From Alitta virens (lineage: Eukaryota; Annelida; Polychaeta; Phyllodocida; Nereididae): 64,000 bases of DNA. The position numbers were made by a program, and so were the translations under genes. The DNA is taken from NCBI GenBank assembly GCA_932294295.1, contig OW028573.1:53166329-53230328 (forward strand), given 5' to 3'. Of the stretch, positions 1-12,383 are shown in pieces. Numbering within the stretch: position 1 is the first letter of the stretch; each line of letters starts with the position of its first letter. The notes under the pieces are model-generated. The model saw only the letters and a program-made list of their open reading frames with translations, had not been told where the DNA came from and did no database searches.

Positions 1-2546
1 CATTTTCAGCCTCTCTCGAGTAGAGTCAGCAAATAAGTGAATACAACTATGAACATACATACAATGGGATTATTAGTAACTTTTAAGTGGAGGGATCTAC
101 ACCAAAAAGTTTAATTGCCTTGAATATTTAATTAAACCGTGCCTAAGTATTTACTAATATGATTTTATTTACCACATTGTAAATTAAATACACCATTGTA
201 GAAAGATAGAGTGATGGAAACCTAGAAGTTTGGATTAATTTGAGTCCACTGTACCAAGACGCAAAGACAATATGATATTGACCAATAAAATCGCGAGATT
301 TCGCCAAAATAAAGAAAAAACCTTTAATTTTCGCCGAAAGCGAAACATTTCTCCATGGCGCTAATGGGCTTCCGTAGATATTACCTAATGGAATTTCATA
401 TGCGCAGTAACCATTCTCAAATTTGCAGATTCAATGTCTAATGGGATATTCCAGACTTGTCCAGAAAAGCCCACAAAAGCCCAAACAAATCTGGGAAAGT
501 GTGATGGAGAATTGAAGGTGTGGTTCTTCTGACAATGTTTTGTCTATTTTAGACACCATCACAATAGTTTAAATCTTATTTCTATTGACAACCAGTGCAC
601 CTTAACTGCTTTCTTGAAAAATAATTAACATGATTGAATTACTTGGCATGCATCACGAAAAGTTATAATTAGATACATTTTTGTCCATGCATGTCATTTT
701 CATCATGTTTTGGTTAAGGGTTGTTTTTAATGTGGAATATCATTAATTGCTGAATTGCTACCCACATTTTAAATTAGTGTCAAACAAGCATGGTAGATGA
801 TAATTGATTGAAATTAATTTTTAATGTTTATTTTAAAATAACTACGACATTTTCATAGAACATTCCATACTGCTGTTTTCATGTTCATTGTGCTGGTTAG
901 CAATATTTGATGTTAAATCTCTGTTGGTAATTGCATTCAACATTGGGGTTTATTAAGTATTCATTTTACAAATTGCTTCACTGCTAAGTGCTAAAGTAAT
1001 AAGAATATTCTTTAGAAGTGTAAACCTTTTAGATTTTGTGTAAATGTGAGAAAAAGAATAAACCATCAGAAGTTTCTATTCTTGGCTGTTATTTCAGAAA
1101 GATGACATTTGTATGTTAGAGAAATATCCACTGGCAGCTCATATCACTTTTTATTTTGTCTGACGTTAAGTGGTTGTCATGGTAACAGTCAGTGTCACTA
1201 ATATTCTTTCCAATTCCTGCCAGTTTCTGTATGTAGCTTATTATTTCTGAAAAGCCAGGTGATTATTTCTGAAAAGCCAATCTAGAAACTTCAGAAGAAC
1301 CATATAAACAGCATATCTATGATTTGAATCAAATGTAGTTAATTTAATTGAAAGGTTTATAGCACAATCTCCACCTAGATGTAGTTACAGCAGATCCAAT
1401 GTAGAACTAATTGAAACCCTCATTAATCATAACATAATGCCTTGTGGCTTTATCAAGACAGATTTTGTCTCATTAACCAACGACCCTAAGGCAGTTTTTC
1501 AGATGTTTTATTTTAAAGGTACTTGGATTAACAGACAGCAAAACTTGCCAGCAGTATCAATTAATATGCTGCTCACATTGTTACTATGGAAACGACAGCC
1601 CTTGAGAGAAATTGAGCAATATAACGATATTAATGAAAAGTCTCTGACATATGCAGATACCACCTGCCTAGAATATTAATTGATGAGTTTGCTTCCATTC
1701 CTTAATTAAGAAGAATGATAGTTGGTAACAAGGAATGATTCCATCATGAAATTATGTTCTGTCTCAACTGTAATTGTCTGTAGGTTTTGCTTGGGCAGAT
1801 GATATCGGGAGATAACAAAACTCTAAGTCAACAATTGTCATGAATGATGTAGTATGGCAACTAGAATATTGTGCATTCAATGTATGCTTATTATTTCTAT
1901 TTCAATTTGATGGGCACCCACACCTTAAATTTCAGTCTGTGCTGTCCTTAATACAGAAACAAATGGGCCCCCTCATTCAAGGCGATGGGCTAAGATTGCA
2001 AATGTCGAATTTTATTACCCCATTGGAAAAGCAGAGGGACAGAAATCAAATTTTCTGCTAAATGCTTCAATGATCCATATAACGACAGATTATTAACAAA
2101 GATGACATCAAAATGGCAGTGGTTTCCCTTGCAATTTATTGCAGAGCAACCAGTATTGTTGAGTACACATCCATGTTTGGATGAACAGTTAACTGTAGGT
2201 GCAATTAAAGCAGCAGTTGGGTGACAGAGTGTAGAGAAGTTGCTATTCTGCAAATCCAACGGCCTTTAGGCAAAATGTCAATATTCATTCATGAAGTGGA
2301 AATGGAAACTTGGCATGTGTTAGAAAAAAGCAGTCTAATGCATGATTTTCGTCTCAAAAAGGCAGTTTTCAGATTGTTTGCATTAATTGAAATGACATGC
2401 CAATTGAATTTTGTTATTCGCAATTTGGACAAAGCCAGGCAGTGATGAATTTCCTGGTGGAAACACTGGGCTCTAGAGATTTCTTAAAGCTGGTTCAGTT
2501 TGGGCATTGTGTTGCCCGCAGAGTACTAGATTTGGAACAACGTCAA
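1..2546 (+). repeat. Tandem duplication, copy 1 (3,612-bp period, left part outside window)
   Basis: Every stretch compared here recurs without a difference 3,612 bases further on, up to 2546/6158, where the copies part. Copy 1 then runs into sequence that lies upstream of copy 2. The repeated unit is therefore 2547-6158, and copy 1 should begin about 1,065 bases left of the window. The content is AT-rich and non-coding apart from the tail of a retrotransposon fragment in the first ~35 bases. Identity this high means either a very recent event or an assembly duplication. Confidence 0.93.
290..365 (+). repeat. Short imperfect inverted repeat with TTCGC motifs
   Basis: The motif gagatttcgccaaaataaag faces tttaattttcgccgaaagcg a few bases later, giving an imperfect fold. 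A second TTCGC-rich patch lies near 2950-3000. The same fold occurs in the tandem copy at 3902-3977. It looks like the relic of a small inverted-repeat element, but no ends or target duplication can be defined. Confidence 0.3.
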
Positions 2547-2800
2547 CTTGGAACCATATTTCACTATTGTATTCAAGTATTGGTATTATATGTGTGTCAA
2601 ACATTTTGATACTCAATTTTGCTGGTATATAGCCAACTGTAGACTTTTCTTTAAGAGCATACATCGATTTTTGTGCTTGGATTGCCAAATGCTAATACAT
2701 TACTTTGTGTATGTTGCTAGAATTACTAATTACATGGCCCAAATATTTGTATTAATTAACTATTTCCTGAAACTCCATTATTAAAACATGGAGAAAAGAA
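2547..2800 (-). pseudogene. Non-LTR retrotransposon reverse transcriptase fragment A, truncated by the tandem junction
   Basis: Read on the minus strand, one frame with in-frame stops gives the thumb region of a LINE reverse transcriptase: a YKYLGHVIS motif, an AQKSMYALKEK helix, then a KMFDTHIIPILEYNSEIWF block. These match the conserved 'YLG', 'A.KA...LK' and 'F...I.PILLYGSEIW' blocks of CR1/Jockey-like elements. The frame breaks at 2547, exactly the tandem junction, after which it reads into unrelated sequence. It is decayed, with at least two stops, and is not a functional gene. Family placement below superfamily is not secure. Confidence 0.75.
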
Positions 2801-3039
2801 ATGTGGTGGGTGATAGAAAACAAAATTTAAAGAAACAAAGTGGGACTGTTTATAGGCCTATATTAAATTTAGGATGGAGTTTGGTATGATTCAAATGTGT
2901 TTTCTTCGATATCATATGAGTTATTTAAGGAAGCCCATGTTTGGGGCGAATTTTCGCGATTTAGTAAATGTGTTTGCAAAATTATCAATGTTTTTGCGAA
3001 ATAACTTTTTTTACATATATATTAATAATAACCATAATT

Positions 3040-3650
3040 GAATTTCTAGATTCTTGCAGTAGAGGAGAAAGTGTATAATTGTTTCTGAAGCTGCTTTGCA
3101 TAAGGGACCGTACTTCTGTGAATTTTCCTGCACACTTTGATGATGAGAGGGGTACCGCCCAACCAACAGCGATGCCTTTGTGGATAGGTTGTACCAATCT
3201 TGCATATCTGGATGTCCACGTTTGACAATGAGGTCATTTTGCTGGCTTGTTTCTTTAGCGTCTTTTCCCAGTAACTACTTACAGCATTCTTTACAGTTTT
3301 GTTCCATGTTTTCGAGTCGATCGATTTCTCTAGAAATTGTAATGGTGATGGTATATTGTACGTGAAAAGGACTCTGTTCAGCTCGGTAACCCAGCTACAG
3401 GACGACATATTGGCTACTTATAAATAAGTTTACTGCTGGGGTGACTGGATTCGAGGAGGCCCTGAATCTATCTGAGGAGGCTCCGGTGACTTTTGTCGAG
3501 CTTGAGGTAGTCTAGTTGACTATGTGTGTATCAGGGTTTTGGAGATATGGGGAGATATCCCATTGAATACGTATAGTCCTGCTCCCATGAGGGCATAGGC
3601 AGTTCTCCTTCCCATTTTCAGCCTCTCTCGAGTAGAGTCAGCAAATAAGT
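3040..3650 (-). pseudogene. Non-LTR retrotransposon reverse transcriptase fragment B (C-terminal third)
   Basis: On the minus strand a broken frame carries, in order, GRRTAYALMGAGL (about 3595-3630), WVTELNRVL, then WNKTVKNAVSSYW and SLSN, and after a frameshift GRYPSHHQS, CKAASETIIHFLLYCKNL. This is the usual order for the C-terminal part of a metazoan non-LTR element, ending in the Cys/His motif C..C....ET..HFL..C. At least one stop and one frameshift are present. It is a different family from fragment A just downstream, and the two are in the wrong order to be one element. The first ~36 bases of the window are the same fragment in copy 1. Confidence 0.75.
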
Positions 3651-6600
3651 GAATACAACTATGAACATACATACAATGGGATTATTAGTAACTTTTAAGT
3701 GGAGGGATCTACACCAAAAAGTTTAATTGCCTTGAATATTTAATTAAACCGTGCCTAAGTATTTACTAATATGATTTTATTTACCACATTGTAAATTAAA
3801 TACACCATTGTAGAAAGATAGAGTGATGGAAACCTAGAAGTTTGGATTAATTTGAGTCCACTGTACCAAGACGCAAAGACAATATGATATTGACCAATAA
3901 AATCGCGAGATTTCGCCAAAATAAAGAAAAAACCTTTAATTTTCGCCGAAAGCGAAACATTTCTCCATGGCGCTAATGGGCTTCCGTAGATATTACCTAA
4001 TGGAATTTCATATGCGCAGTAACCATTCTCAAATTTGCAGATTCAATGTCTAATGGGATATTCCAGACTTGTCCAGAAAAGCCCACAAAAGCCCAAACAA
4101 ATCTGGGAAAGTGTGATGGAGAATTGAAGGTGTGGTTCTTCTGACAATGTTTTGTCTATTTTAGACACCATCACAATAGTTTAAATCTTATTTCTATTGA
4201 CAACCAGTGCACCTTAACTGCTTTCTTGAAAAATAATTAACATGATTGAATTACTTGGCATGCATCACGAAAAGTTATAATTAGATACATTTTTGTCCAT
4301 GCATGTCATTTTCATCATGTTTTGGTTAAGGGTTGTTTTTAATGTGGAATATCATTAATTGCTGAATTGCTACCCACATTTTAAATTAGTGTCAAACAAG
4401 CATGGTAGATGATAATTGATTGAAATTAATTTTTAATGTTTATTTTAAAATAACTACGACATTTTCATAGAACATTCCATACTGCTGTTTTCATGTTCAT
4501 TGTGCTGGTTAGCAATATTTGATGTTAAATCTCTGTTGGTAATTGCATTCAACATTGGGGTTTATTAAGTATTCATTTTACAAATTGCTTCACTGCTAAG
4601 TGCTAAAGTAATAAGAATATTCTTTAGAAGTGTAAACCTTTTAGATTTTGTGTAAATGTGAGAAAAAGAATAAACCATCAGAAGTTTCTATTCTTGGCTG
4701 TTATTTCAGAAAGATGACATTTGTATGTTAGAGAAATATCCACTGGCAGCTCATATCACTTTTTATTTTGTCTGACGTTAAGTGGTTGTCATGGTAACAG
4801 TCAGTGTCACTAATATTCTTTCCAATTCCTGCCAGTTTCTGTATGTAGCTTATTATTTCTGAAAAGCCAGGTGATTATTTCTGAAAAGCCAATCTAGAAA
4901 CTTCAGAAGAACCATATAAACAGCATATCTATGATTTGAATCAAATGTAGTTAATTTAATTGAAAGGTTTATAGCACAATCTCCACCTAGATGTAGTTAC
5001 AGCAGATCCAATGTAGAACTAATTGAAACCCTCATTAATCATAACATAATGCCTTGTGGCTTTATCAAGACAGATTTTGTCTCATTAACCAACGACCCTA
5101 AGGCAGTTTTTCAGATGTTTTATTTTAAAGGTACTTGGATTAACAGACAGCAAAACTTGCCAGCAGTATCAATTAATATGCTGCTCACATTGTTACTATG
5201 GAAACGACAGCCCTTGAGAGAAATTGAGCAATATAACGATATTAATGAAAAGTCTCTGACATATGCAGATACCACCTGCCTAGAATATTAATTGATGAGT
5301 TTGCTTCCATTCCTTAATTAAGAAGAATGATAGTTGGTAACAAGGAATGATTCCATCATGAAATTATGTTCTGTCTCAACTGTAATTGTCTGTAGGTTTT
5401 GCTTGGGCAGATGATATCGGGAGATAACAAAACTCTAAGTCAACAATTGTCATGAATGATGTAGTATGGCAACTAGAATATTGTGCATTCAATGTATGCT
5501 TATTATTTCTATTTCAATTTGATGGGCACCCACACCTTAAATTTCAGTCTGTGCTGTCCTTAATACAGAAACAAATGGGCCCCCTCATTCAAGGCGATGG
5601 GCTAAGATTGCAAATGTCGAATTTTATTACCCCATTGGAAAAGCAGAGGGACAGAAATCAAATTTTCTGCTAAATGCTTCAATGATCCATATAACGACAG
5701 ATTATTAACAAAGATGACATCAAAATGGCAGTGGTTTCCCTTGCAATTTATTGCAGAGCAACCAGTATTGTTGAGTACACATCCATGTTTGGATGAACAG
5801 TTAACTGTAGGTGCAATTAAAGCAGCAGTTGGGTGACAGAGTGTAGAGAAGTTGCTATTCTGCAAATCCAACGGCCTTTAGGCAAAATGTCAATATTCAT
5901 TCATGAAGTGGAAATGGAAACTTGGCATGTGTTAGAAAAAAGCAGTCTAATGCATGATTTTCGTCTCAAAAAGGCAGTTTTCAGATTGTTTGCATTAATT
6001 GAAATGACATGCCAATTGAATTTTGTTATTCGCAATTTGGACAAAGCCAGGCAGTGATGAATTTCCTGGTGGAAACACTGGGCTCTAGAGATTTCTTAAA
6101 GCTGGTTCAGTTTGGGCATTGTGTTGCCCGCAGAGTACTAGATTTGGAACAACGTCAAAATTAATCATTTCATATTTACATGTATGATAAATGCTAGTCG
6201 TATAATGCAAGCAATGCCCAAAGATAGAGTAAAAGGGCATATAAGAAATTTGCTTGTGGATATGTTGCAGTTTTGTACAGTTTTGTTAATTCTGCAATAA
6301 AAAGGTAATAAACTGGTAAAACGCATATTGAGTAGCATGTTGATAGGTCACCATTATATTTGGTATTAAAATTGTGGTGACAGTTTATGGTATACCAGAC
6401 AGATTGTGTTAGTAGTGAACCTAATTTAACATTGTTCAGAAATTTTTACCCAGGCCCTTTTGATAATGGTAGAGAAGCCTGGAACCTTACAGATCTTAAT
6501 GTTTTGATTTTGATTATTCATTTTCACATGTACCCTTATGTATTGCTGGGTGAGCAGTATTATTAAAAAAACATTGCTGATATCAAAGACCAAACATACG

Positions 6601-9600
6601 AAAACCCTTTGCGTGATATTGCTTTTAAAAAATTTGCAGAATATTTTTGTTTCCTCGCAAATAGCATTGAGTAGGAACATTAAAGAGAACAGTGAGACAT
6701 CGCCTTCATAATTATGCGGCTAAAATTGTTACCATGGCAACCATATGCATTTGCAGGTATAATTTTCTGAAGCAATAAACATAAAATATAGTTCACCAAC
6801 TGACTGGAATTATAAATGATACTTCGCTATGACCGTTATCACCTACATTGCATGGAAACTTATCATTGCACTTGGTATTTGTAGGAAAAAAACACCAGAC
6901 AGCTAGAAACAGATGGATAGAACAGACAGGCAGTTTATGATCATTACAAATACATGTACATTTAGTTGGAAAGTTCGTTTAGAATACGCATAGCACAATT
7001 TTTAAATTGATTTTGTTATGCTGTTAAGATTATAAGGATGAATCTGAAATAATGGGTTGCTTCAAATGCAAATGATTGATAGGGCTCTGATAAAGTGCAT
7101 TTATTTAGTTGGAAGGAAGACATTCCATTAATCATTTTCTCCATGCATCATGTCGTTCATCAGCGTAAAAGATGGGCAACAATCCCAAACTTTGCAGGGA
7201 CCAGTCTTCTCCTGATAATTAATTATAATATTTTCAAGAAACAATCAACTTCTTAAGGAAAAGGTACTACATCAAACTAATCATGTTGGAACGCTCATCA
7301 AAAAAAAGGTTTACTCATGAAGTTAACGTTTTGAAACCTCACACAAGAGAATAACAATTCCAATTCACCTGCCATTAAGTAACATGACTTACATGCTATT
7401 TATGCTGAACAGAATCATTCCTGAATATCAAGATATCTTACTATTGTATTACACGTTTCGTGTAATCAGTGTCCACTGTACGTTTAATGCTGTAGGATAG
7501 AAAACTCCAATGAAATAAAATCTTACAGTAATTAATTATAGATGTATATATATATTTGGAATAGCAATTTTATACGACCAGTCCTTTTTTTTGTCCTCAC
7601 TATATCTAGACATAAGAATTCATCAAATGTAGAGGCTTGAGACCTTTATTTTTGAAGCATCAGGATTCTACTAGTGTCATGGGGATTCAAGCAAGTTGTG
7701 ATTTCCTACAAAACCTGGAAACATCAAAATGCAATCAGATTGAGCAAGGCAAACAGCAGAAAAACTAATTTTTTGAAATTCAATTTACAATGTGGCACAT
7801 GGTACTTTAGAGCAAATTCTTTTTTTTTTTTGGAAAATGCAAATTTGGTAAATATTACATTTTAATGTTCAGTTCTTCTTAATTTAGTTACGTGTAAATA
7901 ACTGTTGATCTGCAATGTAATTTACAGTTAGTTGTAGCTATGAATCATTTGCTGATTTATATATGAAGCCTATACCATGGCCATATTTTACAGTTGTCAT
8001 TTTTTTTACGTTAGGAAAAATTTTACATGTGCTGCGCACTATACAAATATGAAAACATATGTCAATAAAGACATTTTGTCGTCAATAAAATTACATCAAT
8101 ATTAAATTTAAGTACATTTCAATTAGTTATCCTATTGTTCGCATTTCAAAGTGATCATATCACGTTGTTGAATCTACGATACAGCCCTGGAATAAAAGAA
8201 GACTTTGGAAATTAAACAATCTGTATGCTGGTATGAATTGTCAATTCATCATTGTCGTAGAATTTATTTCTTCTTCCTTAGTGGTAATGAGGTTTGCAAA
8301 GGAAACTTCGCAGTATCCTCTCTGGTATCTTTTAATTACTCTCCACAGCCAGTAATGCAGGTCTTTTGCTCTGTATGTTAGTCCACTCTTTTTAATCCTA
8401 TATAACATATACATCGATTACAAAATTACTTGCCATGAAATACAAATATAGTATGGTTATTATTGTTGTTGAGGTCAAATCAGAGGTCAAATAAGATGTT
8501 GAGGTCTTGGAATCTTATTGTCTGCAACAATATCATCCTGCCTGCGGCTCTATTATGCCAAATTGCGTCTGACAGATACAGCAGTCTCAGACTGATATTG
8601 CACAGCAAAGGCCATGTTATTTGGTTTACCCCATTCGCCCTTAATATCTGTACAACATGTACATTTTCTCCCTCTATTATTACACAAGTTGGCTTATCTT
8701 CTGCTCACAAAAACCTACAAACCACTGATATTATCCCTAATAATACCTGGATATAACAGAGCTACACAGCAAGGCCAAGGGAAGGAAATTGCATGTGGAA
8801 ATCTAGGATAAGGATTAGCCTGTGTAGCCATTGCATTTCTCTTCTTAACATTGTAGCTTTGTTCACATGCTATAGAATAGGCACACATTGTAGACATCCA
8901 TTTAAAAATGAATCCAAGCAATCATGTTATGTTAACTTTCGTAAATAAAATCCAATTCTTGCTATTTAAATAATATCTAACACGTGTGCAGTTACTCTGG
9001 TTGCTCCTTAATATCTATAATATTGTGCACAGCTTGTCATGTCTAAGAAGCTCTCATTTGAGAAATGTCATGAGTTTAAAAAATGCTACACAGATGGGAA
9101 CGAATGGCTTTGTGAATATTCAAGGAAAGTTGAATGGTAAGTAATATGTGATGGATAAAATCTTCGCAGAAGTTATTCTGTCGTGTGGCCATTCTGATGG
9201 CATATTACCCTTCACGTAAATGTTATTATTTTGTGATATATGCATGTTACAGTTTAATACCTTAATGTAGAGTGTCACAAATTCATAGCTTGTCTTTGGT
9301 AATTGCATTACATACAGCTGTATAAGTAAAAAAAAAACTGACAATATCAGGAGAATTAACCAAATCATGCCAAAACGGAGAGATCACTGATGGTAAAGAT
9401 CTTGCCATTTGCAGACATGAATATACCAGGGTGTCAAACTTCATAATAATAAGCTTGTTTGTTACTATGGTAGGGTATAGTGCAATTTAATCAGATTTAG
9501 TGACTCACGACTCAAGGAGAATTTACTTTAGCCTGATTCAATTATAACATTTATCAATACTGAAGGAATTGCGATCAAGGCTGTAATGATCTGTTTAGTG

Positions 9601-9780
9601 TGAGAACTTGAGGATGATGCCAAATATTCCAGCCATTTCTTCTGACTTTTCCCCTGCAGCTATGATTTTGATCATTAAAGTTTACCCACTTAGTATAATG
9701 ATATTTCCTATGATAACAGTAATGTTCTATGTATAGTTGCGTTGGCACTGTGTATTGTCGCCTAACAACCAAGCGACCTA
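3613..9780 (+). repeat. Unit alpha of the locus-wide repeat
   Basis: This interval, with 1-2546 as its tandem copy, aligns in order to 20400-24760 and then to 26200-29400 and 36670-39960, with substitutions and many indels. Anchors: the 5833-6057 stretch against 23110-23340; the segment around 6700 (ttaccatggcaaccatatg) against 24030; 8490-8600 against 27320-27430 and 37720-37830; and 9600-9700 against 39870-39970. No intact coding frame is shared. Conserved open frames are short and follow from the duplication. Nothing else is recognised here. Confidence 0.8.
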
Positions 9781-9999
9781 ATTGTGGACATTCTTTGCTA
9801 GTTTACCTACTTAAACAATATGATTGGCTAAACTATGTAGCTGATAGGCTGAGTATAGAGTTAAGAAATCTTCTCTTAAAAATATAAGATAAATGGATTC
9901 ATATTTTTTTTTTAGTTTTGGAACTTTTTCTGAATTACCTGCTTGTCAGAACAAGAATTGTGTGAACTTAGCACTTGAACATCTAATTATCCTGTAATT

Positions 10000-10095
10000 G
10001 CATTGTTAGACCTTTAATACCGTAAGCCAGCCTATTAGACTATAAGATAAATTGATTTATTTAGTTTAGATGAGTAAACGAGCAAAACATGTACA
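10000..10095 (+). repeat. Relic of the inverted-arm repeat family
   Basis: The block containing taagccagcctattagac and the following ~80 bases resembles 16775-16860 (taagccagcctataggct). The same block appears reversed near 60120-60200 and 62880-62960. It is a short diverged fragment and is not coding. Confidence 0.55.
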
Positions 10096-10529
10096 TAGGT
10101 CGCCTGTGCACAGTGTTAGGGTAATGGAAGGACATTACTCAACATATGGCTGTATATTTAGTACAGTGTGTAGGCCTACTACACATCATTTCGTGGGGGG
10201 AATTCCATGCAATTTTTGGGCTTTTGGTGAGGATGACTTTGCAACTGGTCCTGAAAAGATTTAAAAGTGTATCTTATTAGTGGTTACATTTGACGTAAAT
10301 CATTGCTTTGTTTTGTTTGAATTTGCTAGGCCAGCCCTATGTTTTGATCAACAGTGAGATATCCTAAAATGTTGGTTACTTTGTGTTCAATGTTTCTCAT
10401 GGCTTAAATCTACAAACAAAAACAAAATAAAAATAAATATGACTTTGAAAGACATGAAAATTTTTGTTTGCATAGATTTACAGCTGTATGAGGAAAATTT
10501 AATTTATGAAACAATTAGAGTATGAATGC

Positions 10530-10765
10530 AGTCTCTACAGACTTCGGATGGAGCAATGATCTTGGTGGGGTAGTAAGCAAATTAAAAAGGGCATATCAGT
10601 TACTATGAATCAGTAGAATCCAAAACAGCGGCAATCAATGCCAAACAACCTATGATAACGCCAGATTCGGCAATATTTAAAGAACTATTTTGTTCGCCGT
10701 CAGAATGAAATCAACGGGGCAGTAATTTACCTACATTTGGCGCTATTGGTATAAATCACTGTCGA
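10530..10765 (+). repeat. Dispersed repeat, copy 1 (paired with 36430-36640)
   Basis: The order of short matching blocks is shared with 36430-36640: ggagcaatgatcttggtggg, then atcagtt, then ggcaatcaatgcc, then ccagattcggcaatatttaa, then ttcgccg, then a terminal cctac block. Both copies lie on the plus strand. The family is unknown. In unit gamma it sits in sequence missing from beta and alpha, so it behaves like an insertion. Confidence 0.6.
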
Positions 10766-11390
10766 TAAACATTCAGGAAAATATTTCAACAACACTATAT
10801 ATAATAACATATGTATATGAATAAATTCCAATCTCATGTTTAATATTTATCATAACTGATTTACAATGTAATTGCAAAAGTCACAACTGTGATAACAATA
10901 TATTGTAACAAGGTATTCAATTACATGTTTAAATGTATACAAATTAAATCTTATCTTAAATCGGTCAATATTAAACAACTGTATTCAATGTCAACAACTG
11001 CAGTAAGAATTAGTCTACAGTTTGTAATTTATGCTGACACTGCAGTTGTTATAATTTAATACAGCCGGTTGTACAGGATTGAATGTATTCATATTCATCT
11101 GCTGATTTATGCTGTACATGTGTTCATGCAGTTACACTATTTGTATTTAATTTGCATAAAATTTGATCATTGACACATTGTCCTCGAGAATGAAAATGTT
11201 ATTACTCGTGGATGCCTCTGATGATTCTGGAACTGCACTAACTCCAAGGAACTGGCTTCCGCGACCCGAAACAGTCTGTTTGGGCTAGAACTGCACCTGT
11301 CAGTTCTTATGGAACTGAAGAAGCTGACTTTAATTACTTTAGCAAGTCAGATTCTAAAAATCAGCCGTGTTTTTTCCTTCCAATCCGTGG
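10766..11390. other. Non-coding AT-rich interval
   Basis: No gene is seen. One feature is an 11-bp inverted pair, acaactgcagt near 10994 and actgcagttgt near 11042, separated by about 40 bases. Around 11180-11400 an open minus-strand stretch may be the decayed far end of the Crypton relic described next. Confidence 0.5.
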
Positions 11391-11470
11391 GTTAGAAGGT
11401 AACTGATTTCTCTCTTCTTCTTTTATCTAATACATGTGCATAGGATGTGAGGCTTCCTATGGACTTATTA

Positions 11471-11581
11471 GCTGTAACTGCCACACAAACAGGCTTCTTT
11501 GGAAATAGTGGGCATCATGCTGCCCAGTGTTCGAGCCCCCACTGGTACATTATCATACAAGACTTTGTCATCTGGTTCCAC
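11471..11581 (-). pseudogene. Last recognisable exon-like block of the Crypton relic
   Basis: This 37-codon open block starts directly after a good splice-acceptor-like sequence (ctttttgatag) and reads through a DDKVLYDNVPVGARTLG segment to ISKEACLCGSYS, then two stops. In intact relatives the next residues contain the catalytic His and Arg. Here a +1 shift gives only a degenerate NKSIGS. It is listed separately because the clean frame and acceptor suggest that the source copy was spliced. Confidence 0.65.
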
Positions 11582-12383
11582 CTATCAAAAAGAAAATGAT
11601 ATTAAATATTTCAGCTAAATTGGGAACTCAAGCAAAAGATTTACATGAACTTTTGGTCGTTGAAATAGCATTCCCAATGTGGATTTAATTTTTTCTGGTA
11701 TTCAACCACTTTACGGACTGGGCAGTTCTTCATCATCTGAAATCGCGTGAAAATTTAATTAAAATAATTGCATTGGAACATTCAAATATATTTGAAATTA
11801 ATATAAGTAATACCAAGTAAACATCAAAGGTTCGCTCATAAATAAAACATTTAACATTTGTTTAAACATTTGAGCCTCAGGTCTTTATAATTCACTTTAG
11901 TGATTTATGGTTTTTTCGTATGTGGTGTTGTACACAAAGATCAGCCATCTCCATCAGTGGTAACTGCAAAATCTGTTCTCTTGAGTTCACGTAAACTCTC
12001 TCTTCCCCTCCGACCAAAATAGACCTTAATGATAATGAAGACAAATTGTGGCAAAACTCGTGGATTGTTGTCGAGGTTTGACTTGAAATAACTCCACATA
12101 AGTTTGAGGTACCCATTCTCAGTATTGCCATGGTGCTGAATGCAAGCCTTATCATTTTCTTAAAAATTTTGCAAACTGCTCTGAACATGTCATTTGCGGC
12201 ATAAATCACTATCCTTCGTAATGTCCACAGGTTTCTTATTTTGGTGGGCCCTCTCTTCATTCAAATGTTAGTTTAGGCCATCTCTGATTGAAAGCAAGCT
12301 GGTTTTTCGATAATATTCACCTTGTTTGTTTCTTACTTCTGCATAAAACTTCCTTGAAATGTTGGCTAATTGCACTGTCACAG

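Larger units (their letters stand above)
2547..6158 (+). repeat. Tandem duplication, complete copy 2
   Basis: This is the full 3,612-bp unit. The right boundary is ancestral: sequence after 6158 (starting aattaatcat) continues just as in the diverged paralog near 23459, whereas copy 1 jumps at 2546/2547. The unit begins inside a reverse-transcriptase fragment, so the left breakpoint cut a pre-existing LINE. No obvious homology is seen at the breakpoint beyond a base or two. Confidence 0.9.

Noticed and set aside
2221..2445. Conserved 74-codon frame (also 5833-6057 and, diverged, 23094-23348) as a real exon
   Set aside because: Conservation follows from duplication. The frame is short, lacks motifs or splice context, and the diverged copy has non-conservative changes.
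8463..8756. 97-codon frame shared with 27277-27564 and 37691-37963 as a gene
   Set aside because: Overlapping frames are equally preserved, no domain is recognised and the surrounding non-coding DNA is conserved to the same extent.
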